Source: BB31 sp964582525
GTDB lineage: Bacteria; Pseudomonadota; Gammaproteobacteria; Beggiatoales; Beggiatoaceae
Direction: 5' to 3'
Assembly: GCA_964582525.1 (NCBI GenBank)
Contig: CAZOSP010000002.1
Span: 1-64,000, forward strand
Length of the DNA stretch: 64,000 nt
Shown here: piece by piece, positions 33,442-42,313 of the stretch
Layout of the letters: every line of letters begins with the position of its first letter
How positions within the stretch are numbered: the first letter of the stretch is position 1
Made by a program: the position numbers and the translations under genes
Notes under the pieces: generated by a model
Told to the model about the DNA's origin: nothing
The model's input: only the letters and a program-made list of their open reading frames with translations
Database searches by the model: none

Positions 33442-34406
33442 TAGACACATTTCTAAATAAAATACATCAAGGTGATTGTTTGGATTTATTACAAAAAATT
33501 CCTGATAATTCAGTAGATATAACTTTTGCGGATCCGCCTTTTAATCTCAAAAAAGCTTATAAATCTTATAAAGATAGCTTGGCTTTGCAAGTATATTTAG
33601 AATGGTGCGAAGCATGGATTTTAGAAATGGTGCGAGTGACAAAACCCAGCGGCTCAATTTATTTACACAATATTCCAAAATGGCTGACTTATTATGCAGG
33701 GTTTTTAAGTAAAGTTGCAGAGTTTAAACATTGGATTTCTTGGGACGCGCCTACAATGCCAATGGGTAAAACTTTACAACCTAATCATTATGGTATTTTA
33801 TTTTATGCCAAAAACATTAAAGAATTAAAATTTTATGAAATTCGCTATCCGCATAAAAGAGACAGAAAAACAAATTTTTTATTAAAAGACTATGGCGGGA
33901 AAAAAGCCGGATTACATCCTTTTGGTTCCTTGGTTTCTGATGTGTGGACGGATATTCACCGCATAAAACACAACAAATACCGAGATGAACATCCTTGTCA
34001 GTTACCTATTCATTTACTAGAACGAATAATTTTAATGAGTACAGACGAACATGACATTGTACTTGACCCTTTTAATGGCACAGGAACAACTGCCCTAGCC
34101 GCCAAAAGATTAGGCAGACAATATATTGGTTTTGAATTAGAGAGTGAATATGTAGCCATTACCCAAAGCAAATTAGAGCAAGAAGAAGCCAATTCAAAAT
34201 TAGGCGATTGTTGGGTAAGTTTTTATTTAGATAAAGTGGTGACTATGCGAGATTGTGATTGGGAAAAATTAAAAGTGTATTTTCACATACCTAAAAAACC
34301 CGAAGAAATAGATTATACGCCCATTGTTTTGAAATCAAACGTAGGGATTTCTTCGCCTCTTAAAAACAGGGGTAGAGTAACATCCTCAGAACTTAAATTA
34401 TTTTAA
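33438..34406 (+). CDS. Site-specific DNA methyltransferase, beta class (DPPF)
   Basis: A 322-residue methyltransferase with catalytic motif ADPPFNL at about residue 31 and AdoMet motif LDPFNGTGTTALAA at about residue 210. This motif order is the beta class, and DPPF points to N6-adenine methylation. After residue 250 comes a tail with WVSFYLDKV, possibly for target recognition. The start overlaps the restriction gene stop (ATGA). The composition is A+T-rich, unlike gspF downstream. The recognition site cannot be read from sequence; a GATC-like target is possible by analogy with DpnII-type partners. Confidence 0.9.
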   Translation: MIDTFLNKIHQGDCLDLLQKIPDNSVDITFADPPFNLKKAYKSYKDSLALQVYLEWCEAWILEMVRVTKPSGSIYLHNIPKWLTYYAGFLSKVAEFKHWISWDAPTMPMGKTLQPNHYGILFYAKNIKELKFYEIRYPHKRDRKTNFLLKDYGGKKAGLHPFGSLVSDVWTDIHRIKHNKYRDEHPCQLPIHLLERIILMSTDEHDIVLDPFNGTGTTALAAKRLGRQYIGFELESEYVAITQSKLEQEEANSKLGDCWVSFYLDKVVTMRDCDWEKLKVYFHIPKKPEEIDYTPIVLKSNVGISSPLKNRGRVTSSELKLF

Positions 34407-34459
34407 CCCGTAAGTTAACTATAGAATCCCCTTATTTCTTCAAATAAAAGCAAGGTTTT

Positions 34460-35671
34460 ATGCCCGCCTTTGAATACACCGCACTCGACAATCAAGGACG
34501 CACCCGTAAAGGCGTGCAGGAAGGCGACACGCCGCGCCAAGTACGCAGCCAATTACGCGAGCGCGGTCTGACCCCGTTACATGTCGAAGAAATCAGCCGC
34601 CGCAATCCGCAATCACGCTCACGGCACAGTCGGGTGCGCATCAGTGCCGCTAATCTCGCGCTTATCACCCGCCAACTTGCCACCCTGGTACGTTCCGGTT
34701 TGGCTTTAGAAGAAGCCTTGCAAGCCGTTGCCAGTCAAACCGACAAAGCGCGTATCAAAAGTATGCTCATGGCGGTGCGCTCGCGGGTGCTAGAAGGTCA
34801 CAGTTTGGCAGAAGGGCTGGGAGATTTTCCGCAGGTATTTCCGGATTTATACCGCGCCACTGTCTCTGCGGGTGAACAATCCGGGCATCTCGATGTGGTG
34901 CTAGAACGCCTTGCCGATTACACCGAAACCCGCCAGCAAATTCGCCAAAAAACCTTACTGGCGTTGTTTTATCCACTGTTACTCAGTGGCGTGGCAATGC
35001 TGGTGGTGATGGCTTTGCTGACTTTTGTGGTGCCGCAAGTGGTACAGGTGTTTGCCGGACTTAAACAGGAATTACCTTGGCTTACGCGCACTTTAATTCA
35101 CATCAGTCATTTTTTACAAAATTACGGCGTGTGGCTGCTGTCCGGGGCTATTGGCTTGGTTTTCTTAGGACGCTATTTGTTGCGATTTGAGTCGATTTTA
35201 TTCCAATTTCACCGTTTTATGCTGAAATTGCCGATTTTAGGACGTTTAGAGCAAGGACTCAATGCGGCGCGTTTTACCCGCACCTTGAGTATTCTCAGTG
35301 CCAGTGGGGTGCCATTGCTAGACGGTCTGCGCATCAGTGCGCAAGTTATTGCCAATCGTCCCATGCGGGCAGCGGTGCAAGACACGACAAATCGGGTGCG
35401 CGAAGGCACAAGTCTGCATGTTGCGTTAGAAAACAGCCGGTTATTTCCGCCTATGACGATTCATCTGATTGCCAGCGGCGAAGCCAGTGGTCATCTGGAA
35501 ACCATGCTAGAACGCGCTGCGCAAAACCAAGAGCGCGAAATTGAAACTATTATTAGCGTGATTTTAGGTTTATTTGAACCCTTATTGATTTTACTCATGG
35601 GGGGCGTAGTGCTGACCATTGTGCTGGCTATTTTGATGCCTATTTTTGAGTTAAATCAACTGGTTAAATAA
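34460..35671 (+). CDS. gspF: GspF, type II secretion inner-membrane protein
   Basis: A 403-residue polytopic protein that starts MPAFEYTALDNQGRTRKGV, the GspF/PilC opening. Two homologous T2SSF domains follow (about 70-195 and 270-390), each ending in membrane helices. Length and the N-terminal motif fit GspF better than PilC. It anchors the secretion ATPase to the pseudopilus machine. No other gsp or pil gene is in the window, so it is either a detached member of a scattered system or at a broken operon edge next to island 2. Confidence 0.85.
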   Translation: MPAFEYTALDNQGRTRKGVQEGDTPRQVRSQLRERGLTPLHVEEISRRNPQSRSRHSRVRISAANLALITRQLATLVRSGLALEEALQAVASQTDKARIKSMLMAVRSRVLEGHSLAEGLGDFPQVFPDLYRATVSAGEQSGHLDVVLERLADYTETRQQIRQKTLLALFYPLLLSGVAMLVVMALLTFVVPQVVQVFAGLKQELPWLTRTLIHISHFLQNYGVWLLSGAIGLVFLGRYLLRFESILFQFHRFMLKLPILGRLEQGLNAARFTRTLSILSASGVPLLDGLRISAQVIANRPMRAAVQDTTNRVREGTSLHVALENSRLFPPMTIHLIASGEASGHLETMLERAAQNQEREIETIISVILGLFEPLLILLMGGVVLTIVLAILMPIFELNQLVK

Positions 35672-35727
35672 TAGACTTAAATGACAGTGAGCCTTTCATC
35701 TTGATCGCCGTTAATGGGTAATTTTCT

Positions 35728-36702
35728 ATGTTTGCATTCCTTAAAAACCGTTCTATAAGCACTTCCCAAACTGCCTCTACCCTGCCAAAAGGGGTGCAGA
35801 TCAGTTTGGATGAACTCATTTTGTTGCGTCTTAAGGCGCGGGCTTTACGCTTGCGGAGTCGTCATAAAGTGATGACTTTGCTGGCGGGCGGACGTTTGTC
35901 CGGCTTTCGTGGGCGCGGTATGGAATTTGAAGAAACCCGCCATTATTTGCCCGGCGATGATGTTCGCAGCATTGACTGGCGCGTCACCGCACGTAGCAAT
36001 AAACCGCATACGAAAATCTTTCGAGAAGAGCGCGAGCGTCCGGTGATTATTCTTTGTGACTTTAGCCCTAGCCTGTATTTTGCGACGCGGGTCGCTTTTA
36101 AGTCAGTGATTGCGGCACAAAGCGCGGCGTTGCTGGCGTGGGCGGCGCAGGCGCAGGGCGATCGCGTGGGGGGCATGGTGCTGACCCCGCAGCAACATCA
36201 AGATATTCGCCCGTCTGGTGGACGGCGCGGCGTGTTGCGCCTGTTACAGGCGTTGGCGCAAGCAACGGTCCCTAGTCAAGCAGCGACTACTGAAGATACG
36301 CGCATTGCGCACGCGCTACAACAGTTACGGCGCGTCACGCATCCGGGCAGTTTAATTTGTGTCATTAGCGATTTTCAGGGCTTTGATGCAGAAGCCGAGC
36401 AGCATCTCACACGCCTTGCGCAACATGCCAACGTGCTGGGTATTTGTGTGTATGATGAATTGGAGCGTCAACTGCCGCGGCCGGGGCGTTACCCTGTCAC
36501 CGATGGTACGCATTTGTTGCAGTTAAATACTGCGAATGCGGTTGCTCGCGCTGATTATCAACAGCAATTTGACCAGCAGCAAGCGCGTTTGCAGGCAGTT
36601 TTTGCGCACCGCAGTTTGCGTTTGATACCGCTGGCGACGCATCAGGATGTCTTAGAGACTTTAAGGCTGGGTTTGCAGGGCAGCGTGCCTGTTGCCGCTT
36701 AA
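35728..36702 (+). CDS. DUF58 domain protein
   Basis: A 324-residue cytoplasmic protein with the DUF58 core GRGMEFEETRHYLPGDDVRSIDWRVTARS near residues 60-90. It is followed by a von Willebrand A-like fold whose metal site is changed to CDFSPSLYFA. Genes of this family usually accompany MoxR ATPases and TgpA-type transglutaminases. Here the MoxR gene is missing and the TgpA-like gene lies 19 kb away. Its TAA stop shares the palindrome TTAA with the stop of the convergent CHAT gene. Confidence 0.88.
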   Translation: MFAFLKNRSISTSQTASTLPKGVQISLDELILLRLKARALRLRSRHKVMTLLAGGRLSGFRGRGMEFEETRHYLPGDDVRSIDWRVTARSNKPHTKIFREERERPVIILCDFSPSLYFATRVAFKSVIAAQSAALLAWAAQAQGDRVGGMVLTPQQHQDIRPSGGRRGVLRLLQALAQATVPSQAATTEDTRIAHALQQLRRVTHPGSLICVISDFQGFDAEAEQHLTRLAQHANVLGICVYDELERQLPRPGRYPVTDGTHLLQLNTANAVARADYQQQFDQQQARLQAVFAHRSLRLIPLATHQDVLETLRLGLQGSVPVAA

Positions 36703-38135
36703 AGCCAGTTGCCGATCAATAAAAAGGGTGACCAATACACGGGGTGACGTAAATGCCGTTGTTGAATGAGGCTTTTTTGCGCGTTTTGTAAGGCTTGGGC
36801 TTTGGAAAGCTTGGCATTTTGTAATTGGCGATAAAACTCGACCAGCAGTTCTGCGGTGGCTTCGTCGTTGATGTACCAGAGGCTTGCCAAAGCACTACGC
36901 GCCCCTGCTTTTAAGGTGATGCCAGCCAGCCCCAAGGCGGCTCGATCATCTCCCAAAGCGGTTTGACAGGCACTTAAGGTTAATAATTCCAAAGCACGCC
37001 CGCTGCGCTGCTGGTTATCACGTAATAGTGCTTGAAATTCATTGATATTGACTTTTGCTTCATAGGTGAGAAAAAAGGTTTGTCGATGATCGCGTTGAAA
37101 ACGTCCGTGTGAAGCGATATGAACGACGGAATAGGTGTCTTCTTGTAAAGCCCTGCTGAGGTTTTCTAGCTGAAAATCCTGATTTAATAACAGCTTGTTG
37201 CGCGGGAATAATTGCTGAATATGCTGCACCTCGGTCTGTACATTCGGCAACGCGCTAAAACCTTGAACGCTGGTCGATAAACCGGCTAACAGGATGTTGA
37301 GAGAATGAGGCGGATGGGTTTTGTTATCGGTCAAGCGTAAGCTCGGCGTGACTGCGAGGGCAAATTTTTCCACTAAAAATTGTTTGCCGTCCACCAGCGC
37401 GGCAAGTGGAATGAGGCGCAACGCGCCATCCGGCACTAGAATTAAGGTATGAATATCGGCTGCTTCTAGTTGTTGTTGCAGCGGGGCGATGAGCCAATCA
37501 TAAAGCTGTCGTGCTTGGGTAACAAATTGCCAACGACTGCGCGTTTGTAAATTGCGTTGGAATTGCTTAACCACTTGGATGAGATGTTGTTGTTTAACGG
37601 CTTGCGTGTATTGGTGTAATTGTCCGTCCATTAATAATAAGAGTTCTAAGCGTTGTGGCAGAATTAAAGGATATAGCACGGCTGTTTGTTTGGGGAGTTG
37701 ATAAACTTCTCGTCCTTGAGAGGGGGCTTTTTGAAAACAGGGGTCTTGGAAATAATGCTGCAATTCGGCAGTGCGTAGGCTTTCTAAAATATCAAGGCTT
37801 TCATATAAGTATTTTTGTTTCTTTTCTGCGTTAAGCATACCCGCCGTTTCATCTAATTGAACTTCTAATAAACAACTATAAACTGGATACAATTGTTCAT
37901 AAAATGATTCATAAAATAAATGCTGGGTTTCTTCTTGCGAGTGAAAACATTTTAAGTATGGATGATTGGCTCGCCAATCAGTGCAGCCTTGTCTATCGAA
38001 AGGTTTTGTTGCGGTATGAGTCGAGCAGGGCGGCTGGGCTTGCGCAGCACTGCTAATAAACAGGCTTGCGCATAAAAATAGGCGGCTGCCATAAGATAAT
38101 ATGCGAGCAAACCCAAGAGACAGAACCGGCAGCAT
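36699..38135 (-). CDS. Exported CHAT-domain protein (caspase-like protease fold)
   Basis: From the ATG at 38135 (MLPVLSLGFARILSYG) the protein has 478 residues with a signal peptide ending near AQA-QPP. The C-terminal half is a CHAT domain: the catalytic histidine is in HIASHGRF, the cysteine in LSACQTALG, then LAGITLKAGARSALASLW and PVYWSPFLLIG. The N-terminal half is helical with no clear TPR units. Both catalytic residues are present. CHAT proteases occur in defence and in surface or filament systems; this one has an export signal, so a periplasmic role is likely. Confidence 0.87.
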   Translation of the reverse strand: MLPVLSLGFARILSYGSRLFLCASLFISSAAQAQPPCSTHTATKPFDRQGCTDWRANHPYLKCFHSQEETQHLFYESFYEQLYPVYSCLLEVQLDETAGMLNAEKKQKYLYESLDILESLRTAELQHYFQDPCFQKAPSQGREVYQLPKQTAVLYPLILPQRLELLLLMDGQLHQYTQAVKQQHLIQVVKQFQRNLQTRSRWQFVTQARQLYDWLIAPLQQQLEAADIHTLILVPDGALRLIPLAALVDGKQFLVEKFALAVTPSLRLTDNKTHPPHSLNILLAGLSTSVQGFSALPNVQTEVQHIQQLFPRNKLLLNQDFQLENLSRALQEDTYSVVHIASHGRFQRDHRQTFFLTYEAKVNINEFQALLRDNQQRSGRALELLTLSACQTALGDDRAALGLAGITLKAGARSALASLWYINDEATAELLVEFYRQLQNAKLSKAQALQNAQKSLIQQRHLRHPVYWSPFLLIGNWL

Positions 38136-38227
38136 ACAATAGACATCATCAAGCAAAAAATTGATAGCTGCTTAATGCGAGGCGTTCAAACTCTAGCCTT
38201 ATTTTGCCTGAGATTGAATGCTGATGC

Positions 38228-38629
38228 TTAATGTTCAAAATTTATATCTCGACGCGCAGTAGAAACGGTGACAGTAAAGCCCGCCATGACATCGACTAAT
38301 TGTAAAGCGGTGAGAATTAAGAAAGTGCTAGTGCCGGCTGCTTTGACCATGAGAAATTCGATTAAAAATAAAATAAACAATACCATTGACAACGCCTGTT
38401 CCATCATAGAAGCGGTGCTGGTACGGGTTGATTTGAATATTTCAATATACAGCAAACCCAATCCGGTCAGTACTAAGACATCATTGCCCGTGATTTGTAA
38501 TTGCGCACCGGACATCATCGGAATATCGATTAGCACTTGCGTCAACCAAGTGACATCGCCAACAAACACAATCAAATTGTACGCTATAAACAACAACGCC
38601 AAGGTAGGGATACTGCCAAGAATAGACAT
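38228..38629 (-). CDS. Small four-helix membrane protein, unknown
   Basis: A 133-residue protein starting MSILGSIPTLALL (GGAG 9 bases upstream; an ATG at 38635 is a less well spaced alternative). Hydrophobic helices lie at about 5-25, 45-62, 78-95 and 100-120. I do not recognise a named family. It is monocistronic, with about 70 bases separating it from the CHAT gene on the same strand. Confidence 0.7.
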   Translation of the reverse strand: MSILGSIPTLALLFIAYNLIVFVGDVTWLTQVLIDIPMMSGAQLQITGNDVLVLTGLGLLYIEIFKSTRTSTASMMEQALSMVLFILFLIEFLMVKAAGTSTFLILTALQLVDVMAGFTVTVSTARRDINFEH

Positions 38630-38861
38630 AAACATGCACTCCAGTGTATAAAAATCAGTTGCTCGGTATGTTCATTGTCATTATTCACACCTTTTATAAA
38701 CTTTATTAGGTTTGAGAGTAATGAGCGACTTGATGCAACAAATCTAAGGATAAAGTTAAGGATAAAGTTGACGAAATGTCAAAATATGTCGAGAATGGGC
38801 TGCTTTATTAGCTAGTTTTCTGACATAACATTTTTCGTTGCCACGCGACGGGGAGGATACC

Positions 38862-39506
38862 ATGTATAAACCGCTCATTGGAGCAGCACTTGTGATTTTT
38901 TCTAACAGCTTATGGGCTGATACGACACATATTGTTGCAAAAGGTGACACCATTGGCAAAATTGCCAAACAATATTACGGAAATTCCTTGCAATGGAAGG
39001 ATATTTATCAAGCCAACAAAGCCCTGATTGGAAATGATTCTAATTATTTGGAAATAGGTTGGAGTTTGACCATTCCGGGCATCGCGCCCGCCAACACTTC
39101 TCCCGCTGAAAAAACGCCGCCAGAAACCCCGGCGGAACAAGCCAGTAGTTCTTCAACAAGCCCGTTAAGTGCCGCAAAACCTGCGCAAGTAGCAACACTG
39201 GCAAGCTCCAATGAAGCGCGATCTAGTAGCGAGCAAAGCGTAGCCACCACGCCGCCCAGCAGTGGCTCGGCAACCGCCGCTGAGGACCCGCAAGCCGCTA
39301 TCGCTGCGGCGATAGTCGCCACGCAAAAAGCCGATGAAGTGGGTTATGAATGGCGCGATACGCATAAACTCATTAAACAAGCCCAACAAGCTGCCGAACA
39401 AGGTGATGCAGCAAAAGCTATTCAATTAGCCCAACAAGCTCAAGCACAAAGTGAACGCGCTTACGAACAAGCAATGGCACAAAAAGACGCTGCACCGCGT
39501 ATTTAA
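38862..39506 (+). CDS. LysM protein with SoxXA-binding (SoxK-like) C-terminal domain
   Basis: The start at 38862 has GGAGG 7 bases upstream and gives 214 residues with a signal peptide (SLWA-DTT). Residues 22-72 form a LysM domain (HIVAKGDTIGKIAKQYYG, WKDIYQANK). A long linker rich in A, P, S and T follows. The last 65 residues contain AAIVATQKADEVGYEWRDTHKLIKQAQQAAEQGDAAKAIQLAQQA, spread over the domain; this is the pattern of SoxXA-binding proteins (SoxK) of thiosulfate oxidation. The fusion would tie such a helper to peptidoglycan. No sox gene is adjacent. Confidence 0.8.
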   Translation: MYKPLIGAALVIFSNSLWADTTHIVAKGDTIGKIAKQYYGNSLQWKDIYQANKALIGNDSNYLEIGWSLTIPGIAPANTSPAEKTPPETPAEQASSSSTSPLSAAKPAQVATLASSNEARSSSEQSVATTPPSSGSATAAEDPQAAIAAAIVATQKADEVGYEWRDTHKLIKQAQQAAEQGDAAKAIQLAQQAQAQSERAYEQAMAQKDAAPRI

Positions 39507-39540
39507 GCATTTTCCCTGGTTCCCACGCTCTTCCTGCTCC

Positions 39541-39833
39541 CATGGGAGTGGCTGACTGTAAAGCTCAGCCAAGCGGCGAAGCCNNNNNNNNNNNNNNNNN
39601 NNNNNNNNNNNNNNNNNNNNNNNNNNNNNNNNNNNNNNNNNNNNNNNNNNNNNNNNNNNNNNNNNNNNNNNNNNNNNNNNNNNGCTTCAATCGCCTACGG
39701 CAATTGGGCTAAGCTGGAGCTTAGCCACTCCCATGGGAGTGGCTGACTGTAAAGCTCAGCCAAGCGGCGACGCCGCTTCAATCGCCTACGGCAATTGGGC
39801 TAAGCTGGAGCTTAGCCACTCCCATGGGACTGG
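39541..39833. repeat. R1-type tandem repeats with assembly gap
   Basis: A unit of about 91 bp (CATGGGAGTGGCTGACTGTA ... CAATTGGGCTAAGC ... CTTAGCCACTCC) occurs complete at 39732-39822 and incomplete on both sides of the N gap. It fills the spacer between the LysM gene and ppk. A GTTCCCACGCTC-like fragment precedes it at about 39526. Confidence 0.88.
39584..39683. other. Assembly gap of 100 N
   Basis: Exactly 100 N inside the R1 tandem array, a placeholder for an unresolved number of repeat units. Confidence 0.97.
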
Positions 39834-39854
39834 AAATACTTAAAGGTGTTCCCC

Positions 39855-42200
39855 ATGACCACAGCACAAACATTATCCACTCCCAGCAGCAACGCAGCGC
39901 ACTCGACTGCCGCGCACACCAGCAAAGCGCACTCCCACGCAGAGCATGGCAGCGAGAGAGCGGCAAACGATACGCTAGACAAGCGCGAATCCCTCAAGCG
40001 CCCCGCAGAAACCACGCCGCTGACCGATATGCCGCTGTCAGCCCCCTCAGAATACGATCTTGATTCATCCACCTTATACCTTAACCGCGAACTCACCTGG
40101 TTGAGTTTTAATCAGCGTGTTCTGCACGAGGCACAAGATTCGCGCACGCCTTTGATGGAACGCTTGAAATTTATTGCCATTGTGAGCGGCAATCTGGATG
40201 AGTTTTTTATGAAGCGCATCGGCGGCTTGAAACAGCAGGTAGGGGCGGGTATTCGCAAGCTCACGGTTGATGGACGCACGCCGCAGCAACAAATTGATGC
40301 CTGTTACGCTTTTGTACATGAGCTTGAACGCACCAAACAAGCTTTGCTGCAAGAAATTATCGTTTTAATGAATGAAGAAGGCATACATATCGTCACCCAT
40401 GACAGCTTAAACGCTGAACAACAAGCGCGTTTACGCACCTATTACATAGAAAACATTTATCCGCTACTGACCCCGCAAGGTATTGATCCCGCACATCCTT
40501 TTCCATTTATTTCCAATTTGTCTATGAATTTACTGGTGACTTTGCAAGTGCCAGATGATCCTTATCCCACGCCCACGCTGGCGCGAGTCAAGGTGCCGGT
40601 CGGTGCCGGTGTGCCGCGTTTTTTACAAGTCGATGAAGAACAGCGTTTTGTGCCACTGGAAGAGGTGATGTCGCATAATCTTGATTTGTTGTTTCCGGGC
40701 TTGGAGATTATCTCTTGCGAACTGTTTCGCGTGACGCGCAACGCCAATACGGAGCATGATGAAGAACGTGCCGATGATTTGATGAGCATGATTGAATCCG
40801 AACTGCGCGAGCGCAAATTTGCGCCCATTGTGCGTCTGGAGGTGCGCGGCGAAATGTCGCAAGTGCATCGCGGCATGTTAGCCGCCGAACTGGGGCTAGA
40901 CGAACACAACGATGTGTTTGAAGTTCACGGCATGATGGGCATGAAAGACCTGTTCGCGCTGCTTGGCTTAAAGGGCAAAAACGAAGGTTTGCATGATCAG
41001 CCGCATCAACCAGTGGATCACCCCAAACTGCAAGACGCGCCTAATATTTTTCACGCCATCCGCGAACATGGCACGATTCTGTTGCACCACCCTTATCAAT
41101 CCTTTACCAACTCGGTTGAGCGATTTCTGCGCGAAGCGGCGAAAGACCCCAAAGTGCGGGCGATTAAAATGACTTTGTACCGCACGTCTAGCGACACCAA
41201 AGTGATTGATTATTTAATTCAAGCAGCACGTAACGGCAAGCAAGTCGCGGTGGTGGTAGAACTCAAAGCGCGTTTTGACGAAGCCGCCAATATCCGCTGG
41301 GCAAGCCGCATGGAAGAAGCCGGTATTCATGTGACCTACGGGGTGGTGGGCTTAAAAACCCATTCCAAAGTTATTCTAGTGGTGCGTCAAGATTTTAGTT
41401 ACAACAAAATCCAACGCTACGCGCATATCGGCACGGGCAATTACCACGCTGGCACCGCCCGCATGTACTGCGATCTGGGTATTCTCACCTGCGCTGAAGA
41501 TATTGGCAGCGATCTAACCCAGTTGTTTAACTATTTGACCACCGGCTGGAATCCTAAACGGCATTACCGCAAAATTTTACCTTCACCCAAAATCTTTAAA
41601 AATGCCTTAATCGAAAAAATCGACCGTGAAATCGATCGGGTCAAACAAGGCAAAGCGGGCTTAATTCAATTCAAAATGAACGCCCTAGAGGATGTGGATG
41701 TGACCAAAGCCTTATACCGCGCTGCGCAAGCGGGGGTTAAAATTGATCTGATTGTGCGTGACACCTGCCGTTTCCGTCCGGGCTTGCCGGGCTTGAGTGA
41801 AAATACACGGGTTATCAGTATTGTCGGGCGTTTTCTTGAACACACACGGATTTACTATTTTCACAACAATGGACAAGAGGAGTATTTCATTGGATCGGCA
41901 GATGCGATGAAGCGCAACCTAGAGAGCCGCGTAGAAGTGATTACCATTGTTGAAGACCCAAATTTGCGCGATGAACTGCGCAATTTGCTCGATACGCAAC
42001 TCAACGACCGCCGCAGCGCGTGGGAAATGCGTGCCGATGCGAGCTATGTGCAGATGCAGCCCAGTGATGATAAAGAAGGCATAGGCACGCATGAGCATCT
42101 GATTACCCTGTATGAACACCGTCATCAACACGCTGCTTTATTGAGTAAACGCCAGTCACCGGGGATGAAACGCAGTAAGAGCAAAATGCGTAATTTGTAG
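39855..42200 (+). CDS. ppk1: Polyphosphate kinase PPK1
   Basis: PPK1 makes polyphosphate from ATP. The ATG at 39855 (AAAGGTG just upstream) gives 781 residues; GTG at 39846 is a possible alternative. The first 70 residues are low complexity (A, S, H, T, E) and precede the normal start LYLNRELTWLSFNQRVLHEA. The two phospholipase D-like halves show HPYQSF, KMTLYRTSSDTKV, THSKVILVV, HIGTGNYHAGTARMYCDLG (phosphohistidine region) and FIGSADAMKRNLESRVE. The N-terminal extension begins directly after the R1 tandem array and may be partly derived from repeat sequence. Confidence 0.95.
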   Translation: MTTAQTLSTPSSNAAHSTAAHTSKAHSHAEHGSERAANDTLDKRESLKRPAETTPLTDMPLSAPSEYDLDSSTLYLNRELTWLSFNQRVLHEAQDSRTPLMERLKFIAIVSGNLDEFFMKRIGGLKQQVGAGIRKLTVDGRTPQQQIDACYAFVHELERTKQALLQEIIVLMNEEGIHIVTHDSLNAEQQARLRTYYIENIYPLLTPQGIDPAHPFPFISNLSMNLLVTLQVPDDPYPTPTLARVKVPVGAGVPRFLQVDEEQRFVPLEEVMSHNLDLLFPGLEIISCELFRVTRNANTEHDEERADDLMSMIESELRERKFAPIVRLEVRGEMSQVHRGMLAAELGLDEHNDVFEVHGMMGMKDLFALLGLKGKNEGLHDQPHQPVDHPKLQDAPNIFHAIREHGTILLHHPYQSFTNSVERFLREAAKDPKVRAIKMTLYRTSSDTKVIDYLIQAARNGKQVAVVVELKARFDEAANIRWASRMEEAGIHVTYGVVGLKTHSKVILVVRQDFSYNKIQRYAHIGTGNYHAGTARMYCDLGILTCAEDIGSDLTQLFNYLTTGWNPKRHYRKILPSPKIFKNALIEKIDREIDRVKQGKAGLIQFKMNALEDVDVTKALYRAAQAGVKIDLIVRDTCRFRPGLPGLSENTRVISIVGRFLEHTRIYYFHNNGQEEYFIGSADAMKRNLESRVEVITIVEDPNLRDELRNLLDTQLNDRRSAWEMRADASYVQMQPSDDKEGIGTHEHLITLYEHRHQHAALLSKRQSPGMKRSKSKMRNL

Positions 42201-42313
42201 CATTCACGTTCGCGCCACAAAAAGACCTGGCGCAAACCTTACAGCCCTTCAGTAATTTGTAGCATTCACGTTCGCGCCACAAAAAGACCTGGCGCAAACC
42301 CTACAGCCCTTCA
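42190..42313. repeat. Tandem 62-bp duplication containing R3 and two stop codons
   Basis: Two copies of a 62-base unit (42190-42251 and 42252-42313), nearly identical. Each begins GTAATTTGTAGCATTCACG and contains the R3 hairpin. The first copy starts with the last codons and stop of ppk1; the second supplies the stop and last codons of the convergent cyclase gene. Confidence 0.9.

Noticed and set aside
36699..38135. CHAT protein as part of a type III CRISPR (Craspase-like) or gasdermin defence system
   Set aside because: It has a signal peptide, and no Cas7-11, TPR-CHAT partner or gasdermin-like gene is adjacent.
39165..39425. Frames opposite the LysM/SoxK-like gene
   Set aside because: Antisense shadows of an alanine-rich linker.
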